The notes: generated by a model from the letters alone, not told the origin. A DNA stretch of 64,000 nt from Shinella zoogloeoides (GCF_030733845.1 NZ_CP132311.1:2173501-2237500), one strand, 5' to 3'; counted from the first letter of the stretch, positions 33,704 through 43,699 are shown. Numbers and translations are program-made.

Positions 33704-34864
33704 ATGAAGCGACTTCTGCATTCCTGCACCGCGCTTACCCTTTCGCTCGCCTTCACTACCGCCGCCATCGCCCAGGAGCCGCTGAAGGAGCTTGGCGCGG
33801 GCGAAGGCGAAGTGTCGATCGTCGCCTGGGCCGGCTATATCGAGCGCGGCGAAACGGACAAGAATTACGACTGGGTCACCGAATTCGAGAAGAAGACGAG
33901 CTGCAAGGTGACGGTCAAGACCGCGGCGACCTCTGACGAAATGGTTGCGCTGATGAACGAGGGCGGCTTCGACCTCGTCACCGCCTCGGGCGACGCCTCG
34001 CTCCGCCTCGTCGCTGGAAAGCGCATCCAGCCGATCAACACCGACCTCATCCCGAGCTGGAAAACCATCGACGAGCGCCTGCAGAACGCGCCCTGGCATA
34101 CCGTGAACGGCGTCCACTACGGCACGCCCTATCTCTGGGGGCCGAACGTGCTGATGTACAACACCGAAGCCTTCAAGGGCGAGGCGCCGAAGAGCTGGAA
34201 GGTCGTCTTCGAGGAGATGACGCTGCCGGACGGCAAGTCCAACAAGGGCCGCGTGCAGGCCTATGACGGCCCGATCCATATTGCCGACGCCGCCCAGTAC
34301 CTGATGGCGCACAAGCCGGACCTCGGCATCAAGAACCCCTACGAACTCAACGAAGACCAGTACAAGGCCGCGCTCGATCTGCTGCGCGTCCAGCGCACGC
34401 TCGTCGGCCGCTACTGGCACGACGCCATGATCCAGATCGACGACTTCAAGAACGAGGGCGTCGTCGCCTCCGGTTCCTGGCCCTTCCAGGTCAACCTGAT
34501 GCAGGCGGAAAAGCAGCCGATCGCCTCGACCTTCCCGGAAGAGGGCGTGACGGGCTGGTCGGACACGACCATGCTGCATGCCGAAAGCCAGCACCCGAAC
34601 TGCGCCTATATGTGGATGGAACACTCGCTGTCCGCCAAGGTGCAGGGCGATGCGGCCGCCTGGTTCGGCGCCGTTCCCTCGGTCCCGGCCGCCTGCAAGG
34701 GCAATGCGCTCCTGACCGACGAAGGCTGCAAGACCAACGGCTTCGAGAACTTCGACAAGATCGCCTTCTGGCGCACGCCCGTCACCAAGTGCGAAAGCCA
34801 GGGCGAATGCGTGCCGTATCACCGCTGGGTCTCCGACTATATCGGCGTGATCGGCGGGCGCTGA
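33704..34864 (+). CDS. ydcS: Putrescine-type binding protein, YdcS-like
   Basis: This 386-residue periplasmic receptor has a Sec signal peptide (1-23, cleavage after AIA) and is strikingly like E. coli YdcS along its length. Examples are WAGYIERGETDKNYDWVTEF, VKTAATSDEMVALM, LVTASGDASLRL, LPDGKSNKGRVQAYDGPI and DTTMLHAESQHP. It leads an operon in the ydcS-T-U-V-W order known from E. coli. That system is linked to putrescine uptake, with PatD oxidising aminobutyraldehyde. A repeat separates it from the ATPase gene. Confidence 0.9.
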   Translation: MKRLLHSCTALTLSLAFTTAAIAQEPLKELGAGEGEVSIVAWAGYIERGETDKNYDWVTEFEKKTSCKVTVKTAATSDEMVALMNEGGFDLVTASGDASLRLVAGKRIQPINTDLIPSWKTIDERLQNAPWHTVNGVHYGTPYLWGPNVLMYNTEAFKGEAPKSWKVVFEEMTLPDGKSNKGRVQAYDGPIHIADAAQYLMAHKPDLGIKNPYELNEDQYKAALDLLRVQRTLVGRYWHDAMIQIDDFKNEGVVASGSWPFQVNLMQAEKQPIASTFPEEGVTGWSDTTMLHAESQHPNCAYMWMEHSLSAKVQGDAAAWFGAVPSVPAACKGNALLTDEGCKTNGFENFDKIAFWRTPVTKCESQGECVPYHRWVSDYIGVIGGR

Positions 34865-34870
34865 AAACAG

Positions 34871-35023
34871 CCCCTCACCCTAGCCCTCTCCCCGCAAGCG
34901 GGGAGAGGGAACGTGCCCCGCGACAGGTTTCGCTTCGACGGCAGAATGCCACAGCGGAGAACGCCTCTTCGTGCCTCCTTCTCCCCGCCTGCGGGGAGAA
35001 GGTGCCGGCAGGCGGATGAGGGG
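34871..35023. repeat. Palindromic intergenic repeat, family B
   Basis: CCCCTCACCCTAGCCCTCTCC opens it. TGCCGGCAGGCGGATGAGGGG closes it. CTCCCCGC-AA-GCGGGGAG and CTTCTCCCCGC/GCGGGGAGAAG hairpins lie inside. It sits between the binding-protein gene and the ATPase gene of one operon. Confidence 0.8.
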
Positions 35024-35048
35024 CAGGCAACATACACCGGGAGCCCCC

Positions 35049-36044
35049 ATGACCGCCGTCCTGTTCCAGCAAGTATCCCGCCATTTCGGCACTGTCCGCG
35101 CCGTCGACAGCGTGGATCTCGCCATTGCCGAGGGCGAGTTCTTCGCCATGCTCGGGCCGTCCGGTTCCGGCAAGACGACGTGTCTGCGCCTGATGGCCGG
35201 CTTCGAGCAGCCGACGGCGGGCCATATCGAGATCTTCGGCGAGACGGCGGAGGGCGTGCCGCCCTATCGGCGCAACGTCAACACGGTGTTCCAGGACTAC
35301 GCTCTCTTCCCGCATCTCTCGATCCTCGAAAACGTCGCCTACGGCCTGATGGTCAAGGGCGTCGGCAAGGCGGAGCGCCTGAAGGCGGCGGAGGATGCGC
35401 TCGCCATGGTCAAGCTGCCTGGCTACGGCGCGCGCCGGCCCGGCCAGCTCTCCGGCGGCCAGCGCCAGCGCGTGGCGCTCGCCCGCGCCCTCGTCAACCG
35501 CCCCCGCGTGCTCCTCCTCGACGAGCCACTCGGCGCGCTCGACCTGAAACTGCGCGAGCAGATGCAGGAAGAACTGAAGTCCCTGCAGAAATCCCTCGGC
35601 ATCACCTTCGTCTTCGTTACCCACGACCAGGGCGAGGCGCTGTCGATGGCCGACCGCATCGCCGTCTTCAGCGACGGCAGGATACAGCAGCTCGGCACGC
35701 CCGAAGACGTCTACAAGCGGCCGCAGACGCGCTTCGTCGCCGATTTCGTCGGCTCCTCCAACGTGCTGCCGCCCGATTTCGTGGAAAGCCTCGGCTTCGG
35801 CAAGCACTATGCGAGCCTGAGGCCCGAGGCGGTCACGCTCGGCGACGGCCCCGGCCGCAAGCCGTTCTCCGGCCGCGTGACAGCGGCAAGCTTCCTCGGC
35901 GCGGCCAATCGCGTGACGGTCGAGGCGAACGGGTCGCGGGTCGCCGCCATGCTGCCGGCCTCGATCGCGGTGCCGGCGCAGGGCGAGACGGTCACCCTCT
36001 CCTTCCTACCGGAAGACCTGCACACCATGGATGGCGCGCAATGA
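35049..36044 (+). CDS. ydcT: ABC importer ATP-binding protein, YdcT/PotA type
   Basis: This is the ATPase for the YdcS-type receptor, 331 residues. It has Walker A GPSGSGKTT (36-44), signature LSGGQRQR, Walker B VLLLDEPLGALD and a TOBE-like C-terminal region that is shorter than usual. The ATG at 35049 begins a normal PotA N-terminus; upstream in-frame sequence belongs to the repeat. Its stop overlaps the next start (ATGA). Confidence 0.92.
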   Translation: MTAVLFQQVSRHFGTVRAVDSVDLAIAEGEFFAMLGPSGSGKTTCLRLMAGFEQPTAGHIEIFGETAEGVPPYRRNVNTVFQDYALFPHLSILENVAYGLMVKGVGKAERLKAAEDALAMVKLPGYGARRPGQLSGGQRQRVALARALVNRPRVLLLDEPLGALDLKLREQMQEELKSLQKSLGITFVFVTHDQGEALSMADRIAVFSDGRIQQLGTPEDVYKRPQTRFVADFVGSSNVLPPDFVESLGFGKHYASLRPEAVTLGDGPGRKPFSGRVTAASFLGAANRVTVEANGSRVAAMLPASIAVPAQGETVTLSFLPEDLHTMDGAQ

Positions 36045-36991
36045 GCACCGTCACGGACACCTCCATCCTCGATCACCGGCAAGGCGCCTCCGGGCGGCTT
36101 TCGGATTTCTTCTGGCGCAACCCGAAGATCCTCCTGCTCCTGATGCTGACGCCGCCGCTACTCTGGCTCGGCATCATCTATCTCGGCTCGCTCTTCGCGC
36201 TGCTGCTGCAGAGCTTCTTCTCGATCGACGATTTCTCCGGGCTGATCAATTACGAGTTCACCCTCGCCACCTACCGGCAGCTGCTCATCCCGTCGAACTT
36301 CGACATCATCATCCGCACCGTCACCATGGCCGTGCTGGTGACGCTGGCCTCCGCCGTCATCGCCTTCCCGATCGCCTACTATGCCGCGCGCTACGCCAGG
36401 GGAAAGTGGAAGGTCGTCTTCTATCTCGGCGTCATGCTGCCGCTCTGGTCGAGCTATCTGGTCAAGATCTACGCCTGGAAGCTGATCCTCGCCAAGGAGG
36501 GCATCGTCACCTGGGCGCTCGCCAAGCTGCACCTGCTCTGGCTGCTCGATGCATGGCTGGCGCTCCCCGTCGTCGGCGGTTCGTCGCTGTCGATCAGCTA
36601 TACCGGCACCTTCATCGTCTTCATCTATGTCTGGATGCCCTTCATGATCCTGCCCATCCAGGCCTCGCTGGAGCGCGTGCCGGGCAACCTGATCGAGGCA
36701 TCCGCCGACCTCGGCGGCCACCCCGGCCAGACCTTCCGCTACGTGCTCTTTCCGCTGGCGCTGCCCGGCATCATCGCCGGCTCGATCTTCACCTTCTCGC
36801 TGACACTGGGCGACTACATCATTCCGCAGATCATCGGCTCGTCGCGGTTGTTCATCGGCCAGGCGGTCTATGCCCAGCAGGGCACGGCCGGCAACATCCC
36901 GCTCGCCGCCGCCTTCTCCGTCGTGCCGATCGTCATCATGGGCCTCTATCTCTGGATGGCCAAGCGACAGGGGGCTTTCGATGCGCTCTGA
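36041..36991 (+). CDS. ydcU: ABC importer permease, YdcU type
   Basis: This is the first permease, 316 residues. A hydrophilic N-terminus of about 30 residues precedes the first membrane segment ([20 protein letters not shown]). The EAA loop is [17 protein letters not shown], and [15 protein letters not shown] is typical of PotB-class permeases. It overlaps both neighbours (4 bases before, 11 after), showing a tight operon. Confidence 0.92.
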   Translation: MSTVTDTSILDHRQGASGRLSDFFWRNPKILLLLMLTPPLLWLGIIYLGSLFALLLQSFFSIDDFSGLINYEFTLATYRQLLIPSNFDIIIRTVTMAVLVTLASAVIAFPIAYYAARYARGKWKVVFYLGVMLPLWSSYLVKIYAWKLILAKEGIVTWALAKLHLLWLLDAWLALPVVGGSSLSISYTGTFIVFIYVWMPFMILPIQASLERVPGNLIEASADLGGHPGQTFRYVLFPLALPGIIAGSIFTFSLTLGDYIIPQIIGSSRLFIGQAVYAQQGTAGNIPLAAAFSVVPIVIMGLYLWMAKRQGAFDAL

Positions 36992-37796
36992 CAGAAACAC
37001 CTCCGCCCCGCTCGGCCTGAAGATCGCTGCCGGCGCCGGCCTTGCCTTCCTGCACCTGCCGATCCTGCTCATCTTCCTCTATGCCTTCACCACGGAGGAA
37101 AAGAGCTACCAGTTCCCGCCGCCCGGCTATACGCTGCAATGGTTCGCCGTGACCTGGAACCGGCCGGATGTCTGGGAGGCGATGGGGCTTTCCGTGCGTG
37201 TCGCCGCCATCTCGACGGCCGTTGCGCTGGTGCTCGGCACGCTCTGCGCCGCCGCCGTTTCCCGCACCCGGTTCTTCGGCCGGGAGGCGGTCTCGCTGCT
37301 CGTCATCCTGCCGATCGCCCTGCCCGGCATCATCACCGGCATCGCGCTGCGCTCGGCCTTTTCCTTCGCGGATATTCCCTTTTCCTTCTGGACCATCGTG
37401 CTCGGCCACGCGACCTTCTGCGTCGTGGTCGTCTACAACAATGCCGTCGCCCGCTTCCGCCGCATCTCGGGCTCCTTGATCGAGGCCTCGATGGACCTCG
37501 GCGCCGACAGCTTCCAGACCTTCCGCTACATCATCCTGCCGAACATCGGCACGGCGCTTCTGGCCGGCGGCATGCTCGCCTTCGCGCTGTCCTTCGACGA
37601 GGTCATCGTGACCACCTTCACCGCCGGCCAGCAATCGACCCTGCCGATCTGGATGCTGGAGGAACTGGTGCGCCCCCGCCAGCGGCCGGTGACGAACGTC
37701 GTCGCCATGGTGGTCGTGCTCGTCACCTTCCTGCCGATCCTCGGCGCCTACTACCTCACCCGCGACGGCGACCAGGTCGCCGGTGCCGGCAAATGA
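36981..37796 (+). CDS. ydcV: ABC importer permease, YdcV type
   Basis: This is the second permease, 271 residues, with about six membrane segments and the PotC-type EAA loop [30 protein letters not shown] follows it. The ATG at 36981 lies inside the end of ydcU. The dehydrogenase gene begins 24 bases after its stop. Confidence 0.92.
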   Translation: MRSDRNTSAPLGLKIAAGAGLAFLHLPILLIFLYAFTTEEKSYQFPPPGYTLQWFAVTWNRPDVWEAMGLSVRVAAISTAVALVLGTLCAAAVSRTRFFGREAVSLLVILPIALPGIITGIALRSAFSFADIPFSFWTIVLGHATFCVVVVYNNAVARFRRISGSLIEASMDLGADSFQTFRYIILPNIGTALLAGGMLAFALSFDEVIVTTFTAGQQSTLPIWMLEELVRPRQRPVTNVVAMVVVLVTFLPILGAYYLTRDGDQVAGAGK

Positions 37797-37819
37797 ACCA
37801 AACGACAAGGGAGAACGCC

Positions 37820-39247
37820 ATGGACACCCAGATGCTGATCGGCTCGCGCTTCGAGGCCGGCACCGAGGCCGAGGAACACATCCTGAACCCGAAGACCGGC
37901 GGCAAGATCGTCGACCTGCCGGAAGCGTCCCACGCACAGATCGACGCCGCCGTCGATGCCGCCGAAAAGGCCTTCGTCTCCTGGGCGACGACCACGCCCG
38001 CCGAGCGCTCCGGCTACCTCCTGAAGATCGCCGACGCCATCGAGAAGGACGCCGACGCCTTCGCCGCGCTGGAATCGCTGAACTGCGGCAAGCCGATCAA
38101 TGCCGCCCGCAACGACGAGCTGCCCGCCATCGTCGACTGCTGGCGCTTCTTCGCCGGCGCCATCCGCTCGCTGCACGCCCCCGTCGCTGCCGAATACCTT
38201 CCCGGCTTCACCTCCATGGTGCGCCGCGACCCGGTCGGCATCGTCGGCTCGATCGCGCCGTGGAACTATCCGCTGATGATGATGGCCTGGAAGCTGGCCC
38301 CCGCCATTGCCGGCGGCAACACCGTGGTCTTCAAGCCCTCCGAGCAGACGCCGCTGACGGCGCTGAAGATGGCGAAGCTCCTCGCCGACATCCTGCCGGA
38401 AGGCGTCGTCAACATCGTGCTCGGGCGCGGCGAGACGGTCGGCAACACGCTCATCAACCACCCGAAGATCAACATGGTCTCGATCACCGGCGACGTGGCG
38501 ACGGGCAAGAAGGTGCTGGCGGCAGCCGCCAAGACCGTCAAGCGCACGCATCTGGAACTCGGCGGCAAGGCGCCGGTCGTCGTCTTCGACGATGCCGACA
38601 TCGACGCCGTCGTGTCGGGCATCCGCGCCTTCGGCTACTACAATGCCGGCCAGGACTGCACCGCCGCCTGCCGCATCTACGCACAGGACGGCATCTACGA
38701 GAAGCTGGTCGCCGACCTCTCGGCCGCCGTCTCGACCATCAAGTACAACGACCCGGACGACACGCAGAACGAGATCGGCCCGCTGATCTCCAAGCGCCAG
38801 CGCGACCGCGTGGCGAGCTTCGTCGAGCGCGCCGCCGAGGTGAAGCATATCGAGATCACCACCGGCGGCCGGGCCGGCAGCGACGACGGCTACTTCTTCC
38901 AGCCGACCGTGGTGGCCGGCGCCACACAGGACGATGAGATCGTGCGCCGCGAGGTCTTCGGCCCCGTCGTCTCCGTCACCCGCTTTTCCGAGGCGGACCA
39001 GGCGATCACCTGGGCGAACGACAGCGACTATGGCCTCGCCTCCTCCGTCTGGACGAAGGACATCGGCAAGGCGATGACGGCAGCCGCCCGCCTGCAATAC
39101 GGCTGCACCTGGATCAACACGCATTTCATGCTGACCACCGAGATGCCGCATGGCGGCGTCAAGCAGTCGGGCTACGGCAAGGACATGTCGATTTATGCGC
39201 TGGAGGACTACACCGCCGTCCGGCACGTCATGATCAATCACGGGTGA
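37820..39247 (+). CDS. patD: Gamma-aminobutyraldehyde dehydrogenase, PatD/YdcW
   Basis: This NAD-dependent aldehyde dehydrogenase of 475 residues would oxidise 4-aminobutyraldehyde from putrescine to GABA. It follows E. coli PatD closely: [42 protein letters not shown] (catalytic Glu), [17 protein letters not shown] (catalytic Cys280) and [14 protein letters not shown]. The ATG at 37820 has a GGGAG site; an ATG at 37793 overlaps the permease stop and is less likely. PatD-type enzymes also accept other aminoaldehydes and betaine aldehyde. A strong terminator follows. Confidence 0.92.
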   Translation: MDTQMLIGSRFEAGTEAEEHILNPKTGGKIVDLPEASHAQIDAAVDAAEKAFVSWATTTPAERSGYLLKIADAIEKDADAFAALESLNCGKPINAARNDELPAIVDCWRFFAGAIRSLHAPVAAEYLPGFTSMVRRDPVGIVGSIAPWNYPLMMMAWKLAPAIAGGNTVVFKPSEQTPLTALKMAKLLADILPEGVVNIVLGRGETVGNTLINHPKINMVSITGDVATGKKVLAAAAKTVKRTHLELGGKAPVVVFDDADIDAVVSGIRAFGYYNAGQDCTAACRIYAQDGIYEKLVADLSAAVSTIKYNDPDDTQNEIGPLISKRQRDRVASFVERAAEVKHIEITTGGRAGSDDGYFFQPTVVAGATQDDEIVRREVFGPVVSVTRFSEADQAITWANDSDYGLASSVWTKDIGKAMTAAARLQYGCTWINTHFMLTTEMPHGGVKQSGYGKDMSIYALEDYTAVRHVMINHG

Positions 39248-39276
39248 TCCTCCCCGCCGCAAAAGCGGCCACCTTG

Positions 39277-39307
39277 CCGGGGCGCACCAGCGTCCCGGAA
39301 CTTTTTT
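39277..39307 (+). terminator. Rho-independent terminator after patD
   Basis: CCGGGGCGC pairs with GCGTCCCGG (nine pairs, one G-U) around an ACCA loop, followed by AAC and TTTTTT. It ends the putrescine-type operon. The DUF1328 gene starts 44 bases later. Confidence 0.85.
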
Positions 39308-39350
39308 GCCTTCCGCGCGTCTTTCCCCGGACTGTATCGGAGGCTTCACC

Positions 39351-39524
39351 ATGCTGAAATGGGCACTGATTTTTCTCGTCATATCGCTGATCGCCGGCTT
39401 CCTCGGCTTCTCCGGCGTCTCGGCCGCCACGGCCACCATCGCTAAGGTGCTCTTCGCGATCGCGCTCGCCATCTTCCTGATTTTCCTGGTGCTTGCATTG
39501 ATGGCCGGCAGCCTCGCCTTCTGA
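39351..39524 (+). CDS. DUF1328 small membrane protein
   Basis: This 57-residue protein consists of two membrane segments (about 4-22 and 28-52). It matches the DUF1328/YtjA family by length and by [16 protein letters not shown] and the following GFSGVSAA. Function unknown; members are often stress-induced. A GGAGG site stands eight bases before the ATG. It is a single gene between the terminator and the iron operators. Confidence 0.85.
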   Translation: MLKWALIFLVISLIAGFLGFSGVSAATATIAKVLFAIALAIFLIFLVLALMAGSLAF

Positions 39525-39575
39525 GTGCAGCGCGTCCACATTTCCTGTTGCACCCCTGCAACAGGGGGAAAAACA

Positions 39576-39590
39576 TGACCGGAAGAGTCA
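39576..39590. promoter_or_regulatory. Iron-responsive operator (TGA-N9-TCA), copy 1
   Basis: TGA CCGGAAGAG TCA matches the TGA-N9-TCA motif bound by RirA in rhizobia. It lies 75 bases before the TonB-receptor start. RirA represses iron-uptake genes when iron is plentiful. Confidence 0.6.
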
Positions 39591-39617
39591 TATAATTTGT
39601 TGCGGCCCATATAATCC

Positions 39618-39632
39618 TGATGAAAACAGTCA
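39618..39632. promoter_or_regulatory. Iron-responsive operator (TGA-N9-TCA), copy 2
   Basis: TGA TGAAAACAG TCA is a second match 42 bases after the first and 33 before the receptor ATG. The pair, both ahead of an iron-uptake operon, is much stronger evidence than either alone. Confidence 0.6.
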
Positions 39633-39664
39633 TCTTATAGACTGGTCATCAGAAAGCGATCCGC

Positions 39665-41833
39665 ATGCAAAATCCTCTCCGCCCGATGCTTCGCCTTGCG
39701 CTTGCCGGCACCTCCCTCCTCACGCTGGCCACGATGGCGGCCGCGCAGGATCAGGCGGGCGCCGCGGCCGGCGGCACCACCGTCCTTGAGGACATCGTCG
39801 TCGATGGCGGCAGCGGCGGGGTGATCAACGCGGACGGCTATGTCGGCAAGAGCAGCGCGACGGGCGCGAAGATCGACACGCCGTTCATCGAGACGCCGCA
39901 GTCGATTTCCTCCGTCACCAAGCAGCAGCTCGAAGACCGCAACCCGCAGACCCTGCTCGACACGATCGCCTATACGCCCGGCACCCGCGTCGGCGGGTAC
40001 GGCTTCGATCCGCGCTTCGACAGTTTCACGGTCCGCGGCTTCGACGTGACCTACACCGGCGTCTTCCGCGACAACCTGCGCCAGCCGGGCGCCGGCTCCT
40101 CGCTGTTCAAGACCGAACCCTACGGCCTCGAGGGCGTCTCCATCCTGCGCGGCCCGTCCTCGGCGCTCTACGGCGCTTCCGGTGCGGGCGGCCTCTACAA
40201 CCTCATCAGCAAGCGCCCGACCGAGGAGGCGCTACGCGAGGTGCAGGTGCAGTACGGCAGCCATAATCGCTACCAGGGCCAGTTCGATTTCTCCGGCCCG
40301 GTCAATGACGACGACCCGTTCTACTATCGCCTGACCGGCCTTGCCCGCAGCGCCGATACGGAACAGGTCGGCGTTCCGGACGACCGTCTCTACCTCGCCC
40401 CGGCCTTCACCTGGAAGCCGGACGAGGACACGCGCCTGACCATCCTCGGCGAATATTCCCGCACCAAGACGGGTGGCACCGCCGCATATTATTTCGACGG
40501 CGTTACCGTCAGCGACTTCTTCGCCGGCAACCCGGCCTATAACGACTCCGTCCAGAGCCAGGGCCGCATCGGCTACGAATTCGAGCGCCGCCTGAACGAG
40601 ACCTTCACCTTCCGCCAGAACGCCCGCGCCTCCTGGCTGAACACCGATACCGACTGGACCTTCGCCTACGCGCCGAACGCCGTCGATCCGCTGCTGCTCG
40701 ACAACAGCGCCGGCACGTTCGAGGAATGGCTGAACACCTATACGATCGACAAACAGCTCGAAGCGAAATTCGATACCGGCGCCCTGGAACACACGCTCCT
40801 CGCCGGCATCGACTTCACCAAGCTCCGCTGGAAGTCGCTCGACGGCCGCGGCACGACGCCGCCGCTCGACAGCCGCAACCCGACGCTGGGCCGCCCGGTC
40901 GATCCGATCGCCTTCCAGACGAAGACGGTGCAGGACCAGTTCATCACCGGTCTCTACCTGCAGGACCAGGTCCGCTACGACGCGCTGACCTTCACGCTCG
41001 GCGGGCGCTACGACTGGGTCTCGACCGACACCGACAACACCGACCTTGCCAGCGGCGCCGTTAGTGCGATCTCCCAGGACGACCGCGCCTTCTCCTGGCG
41101 CGCCGGCCTGACTTACGAGACGGAATGGGGCGTCACGCCCTATGCCAGCTACTCGACCGCCTTCTCGCCGAATGCGGGCATCAACCTGGAAACCGGCAAT
41201 CCCTTCAAGCCGACGGAAAGCGAGCAGCAGGAAATCGGCGTGAAGTACCTGCTGCCGGACAGCAACACGCTGCTGACCGCCGCGCTCTTCAACATCGACC
41301 AGTCGAACGGCCTCTATTACGAGGTCGTCAACCTGCCCTCCGGCCCGGCGAACATCCAGGTGCAGCGCGGCAAGCTGCGCTCGCGCGGCCTCGAGCTCGA
41401 AGCCTCCACGAGCCTCGACAACGGCCTCTCGCTGATCGCGTCCTATACCTATACGCAGGCGAAGATCATCGAGGGGCCGGCCGCCACCCTCGGCCATGAC
41501 GTCTCCTCCGTGCCGCGCCACATGGCCTCGCTCTGGGCGCACTACACGATGCCGGAAGACGGCGCGCTCGCCGGCCTCGGCTTCGGCGCGGGCGTGCGCT
41601 TCACCGGCGCGAGCTACGGCAGCGACGAAAACACCACGAGGAACAATTCCCGCGCCCTGATCGACGCATCGATCGACTACGATTTCGGCGCGATCAACAA
41701 GGACTTCGAGGGCCTCAAGCTGCAAGTCAATGCCACGAACCTCTTCAACCGCCGCGATCCCGTATGCTCGGCCGGCTTCTGCTACCGTGACCAGGGCCGT
41801 ACGGTCATCGGCAGCTTGAAATATTCGTGGTAA
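39665..41833 (+). CDS. TonB-dependent siderophore receptor (FhuA-like)
   Basis: This outer-membrane receptor of 722 residues imports a ferric siderophore using TonB energy. A signal peptide (1-28, ending AAAQ) precedes a plug domain (about 60-170: TPQSISSVTKQQLEDR and GGLYNLISKRPTEE) and a 22-strand barrel ending in W (GSLKYSW), as outer-membrane proteins require. The plug sequence is of the hydroxamate/FhuA subclass. The FhuF gene follows by four bases, supporting a hydroxamate ligand. Two RirA-type boxes lie upstream. Confidence 0.92.
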   Translation: MQNPLRPMLRLALAGTSLLTLATMAAAQDQAGAAAGGTTVLEDIVVDGGSGGVINADGYVGKSSATGAKIDTPFIETPQSISSVTKQQLEDRNPQTLLDTIAYTPGTRVGGYGFDPRFDSFTVRGFDVTYTGVFRDNLRQPGAGSSLFKTEPYGLEGVSILRGPSSALYGASGAGGLYNLISKRPTEEALREVQVQYGSHNRYQGQFDFSGPVNDDDPFYYRLTGLARSADTEQVGVPDDRLYLAPAFTWKPDEDTRLTILGEYSRTKTGGTAAYYFDGVTVSDFFAGNPAYNDSVQSQGRIGYEFERRLNETFTFRQNARASWLNTDTDWTFAYAPNAVDPLLLDNSAGTFEEWLNTYTIDKQLEAKFDTGALEHTLLAGIDFTKLRWKSLDGRGTTPPLDSRNPTLGRPVDPIAFQTKTVQDQFITGLYLQDQVRYDALTFTLGGRYDWVSTDTDNTDLASGAVSAISQDDRAFSWRAGLTYETEWGVTPYASYSTAFSPNAGINLETGNPFKPTESEQQEIGVKYLLPDSNTLLTAALFNIDQSNGLYYEVVNLPSGPANIQVQRGKLRSRGLELEASTSLDNGLSLIASYTYTQAKIIEGPAATLGHDVSSVPRHMASLWAHYTMPEDGALAGLGFGAGVRFTGASYGSDENTTRNNSRALIDASIDYDFGAINKDFEGLKLQVNATNLFNRRDPVCSAGFCYRDQGRTVIGSLKYSW

Positions 41834-41837
41834 CCCC

Positions 41838-42596
41838 TTGAATACCCTTTCCTCCCAGGACGGCGAGACCGCCTTCAGGCCCAGCCTGAGGGCGGTCTTT
41901 ACCGGTGAGCATGCCTGGTGCGGCGAGAAGATGATGCTCTCGTCGGACCTCGAAGGCGCCATGCCGCTCGGCGAGTTCCTGGCGGGCGACGGGTTCGGCG
42001 AAACGCTCGACCGCTATGCGGCCAGCCATGGCAATGCGGACCGCCGGGCCGCCGCCTCGTTCTGGTCGCTCTATTATTTCTCGGCCCTGACCATTCCCTA
42101 TGTCGTCGCGCGCCGGGCGGAGATGACCCTTCCCGTCGCGTTCGACGAGATGACCATCGCCATAGGCGAGGACGGCCTGCCCCGCGCCTTCGGCCTGCCG
42201 CACGAGGGCGACTGGAGCGGCGGCGACAGCCTCGTCGATTTCGTGACGCCGCTGGTGGACTGCCACCTTTCGCGCGCCGTCGGCCTGCTCAAGGAGAAGT
42301 CCGGCATCGCCCCGAAGCTCGCCTGGAACAATGCGGCGGTCTATATCGATTATGCCTTCAACACGACCGACCGCTCCCCTGCCGAGGGCGACGACGACCA
42401 CTGGCCGTCCCGTCCGCTCTTCGACTGCCCGCTTCTCGCCAATGGCAGCCGCAATCCCTTCCACGGCTGCCTGCGCCACGAATTGGCGGAAGGCACCACC
42501 CACTGTCGCCGCAAGGTCTGCTGCCTGCGCTACATGCTGCCGGGCATTCCCGGCTGCGGCGAACTCTGCGCCCTGCCGGAACTGAGAAAACAATGA
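41838..42596 (+). CDS. fhuF: Ferric-siderophore reductase, FhuF family
   Basis: This cytosolic iron-sulfur protein of 252 residues would reduce the imported ferric siderophore and release iron. The C-terminal cysteine cluster, KVCCLRYMLPGIPGCGELC (about 226-244), is the [2Fe-2S] site of FhuF. The start is TTG at 41838, four bases after the receptor stop; no ATG upstream is available and the first internal ATG would cut conserved sequence. The stop overlaps the next start (ATGA). Confidence 0.85.
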   Translation: MNTLSSQDGETAFRPSLRAVFTGEHAWCGEKMMLSSDLEGAMPLGEFLAGDGFGETLDRYAASHGNADRRAAASFWSLYYFSALTIPYVVARRAEMTLPVAFDEMTIAIGEDGLPRAFGLPHEGDWSGGDSLVDFVTPLVDCHLSRAVGLLKEKSGIAPKLAWNNAAVYIDYAFNTTDRSPAEGDDDHWPSRPLFDCPLLANGSRNPFHGCLRHELAEGTTHCRRKVCCLRYMLPGIPGCGELCALPELRKQ

Positions 42597-43699
42597 CCCG
42601 TCTCCTCGCCTTCTTCACCGCCGCCTTCCTGCTGGCGGCAAGCCTTGCCGCCCGCGCCGAGGTCCAGTACCCGCTGACCGTGACTGATGCCCTCGGCCGC
42701 GAGGTGACCATCCCCGCCGAACCGAAGGCGATCCTGCTCGGCAGCGGCTTCAACCTCGTGGCGATCTCGCTCATCCATCCCGATCCGGTGAGCATCCTCG
42801 CCGGCTGGGCAAGCGACATGAAGGGCGACAACCCGGAAATCTTCGCCCGCTTCAAGGAGAAGTTCCCGAAGATCGAGGACGTGGCGATCATCGGCGACGG
42901 CATCACCGTCTCCTTCGAGGCGGCGCTGTCGCTGAAGGCAGACCTTGCCATTCTCGCCAACTGGCAGGCGGAAACGGAACTCGGCAAGCAGGCGATCGGC
43001 TATCTGGAGCAGACCGGCGTTCCGGTCGTGGTGGTCGATTTCAACAGCGACGCCCTCAACAACACCGCAGGCAACATGCGCCTGCTCGGCAAGGTGCTGA
43101 ACCGCGAGGAGCAGGCGAACGCCTTCGCCGACTTCTACGAGGCACGCGTCAAGCGCATCCGCGATCTCGTGGCAGAGCATCCCGAACCCGGCCCGACCGT
43201 GCTGATGGACGCCTTCCCGAACCCGGAAAAGTGCTGCTATGCCTATGGCACCGGCGGGCTCGGCGCCTTCATCGCCATCACCGGCAGCCGCAACATCGCC
43301 GAAAGCCTGCCGCCGCAGGGCGGCCTCGTCAATTCGGAGTTCATCGTCGCGGCAAACCCGGACGTCTATATCGCGACCGCCTCGCCGGGCGGCACCTACA
43401 GCACCTTCTCCGTCGGCCCCGGCGTCGATCCCGAGGAGGCGCGGGCGACCTTGAAGCGCGCGGTCTCCGCACCGATCCTCGCCGATATCAAGGCGGTGAA
43501 GGAGGAGCGCGTGCACGGTCTCTGGAACTTCTTCAACGCGGTGCCGCTCAACATCCTCGCCGCCGAGGCCTTCGCGCACTGGCTGCGCCCGGACATCTTC
43601 GCCGACATCGACCCGGACGCGACGCTGAAGGAAATCAACGAGCGCTTCGCCGCGGTGCCCTTCGACGGGGCCTACTGGATCAGCCTCAAGGCAAATTGA
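42593..43699 (+). CDS. Periplasmic iron-siderophore binding protein
   Basis: This FecB/FhuD-family receptor of 368 residues has a signal peptide (1-22, cleavage near ARA). Then come YPLTVTDALGREVTIPAEPKAI, a segment that opens many such proteins, and a PF01497-like fold to the end. It follows FhuF with a four-base overlap. No FhuB-type permease or FhuC-type ATPase follows, so it must use a transporter encoded elsewhere. Confidence 0.88.
   Translation: MTRLLAFFTAAFLLAASLAARAEVQYPLTVTDALGREVTIPAEPKAILLGSGFNLVAISLIHPDPVSILAGWASDMKGDNPEIFARFKEKFPKIEDVAIIGDGITVSFEAALSLKADLAILANWQAETELGKQAIGYLEQTGVPVVVVDFNSDALNNTAGNMRLLGKVLNREEQANAFADFYEARVKRIRDLVAEHPEPGPTVLMDAFPNPEKCCYAYGTGGLGAFIAITGSRNIAESLPPQGGLVNSEFIVAANPDVYIATASPGGTYSTFSVGPGVDPEEARATLKRAVSAPILADIKAVKEERVHGLWNFFNAVPLNILAAEAFAHWLRPDIFADIDPDATLKEINERFAAVPFDGAYWISLKAN

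Noticed and set aside
39544..39565. Perfect 9-bp hairpin CCTGTTGCA/TGCAACAGG taken as a terminator
   Set aside because: It is followed by A residues, not T, on the plus strand, and no gene ends just before it on the minus strand. Its role, if any, is unclear.
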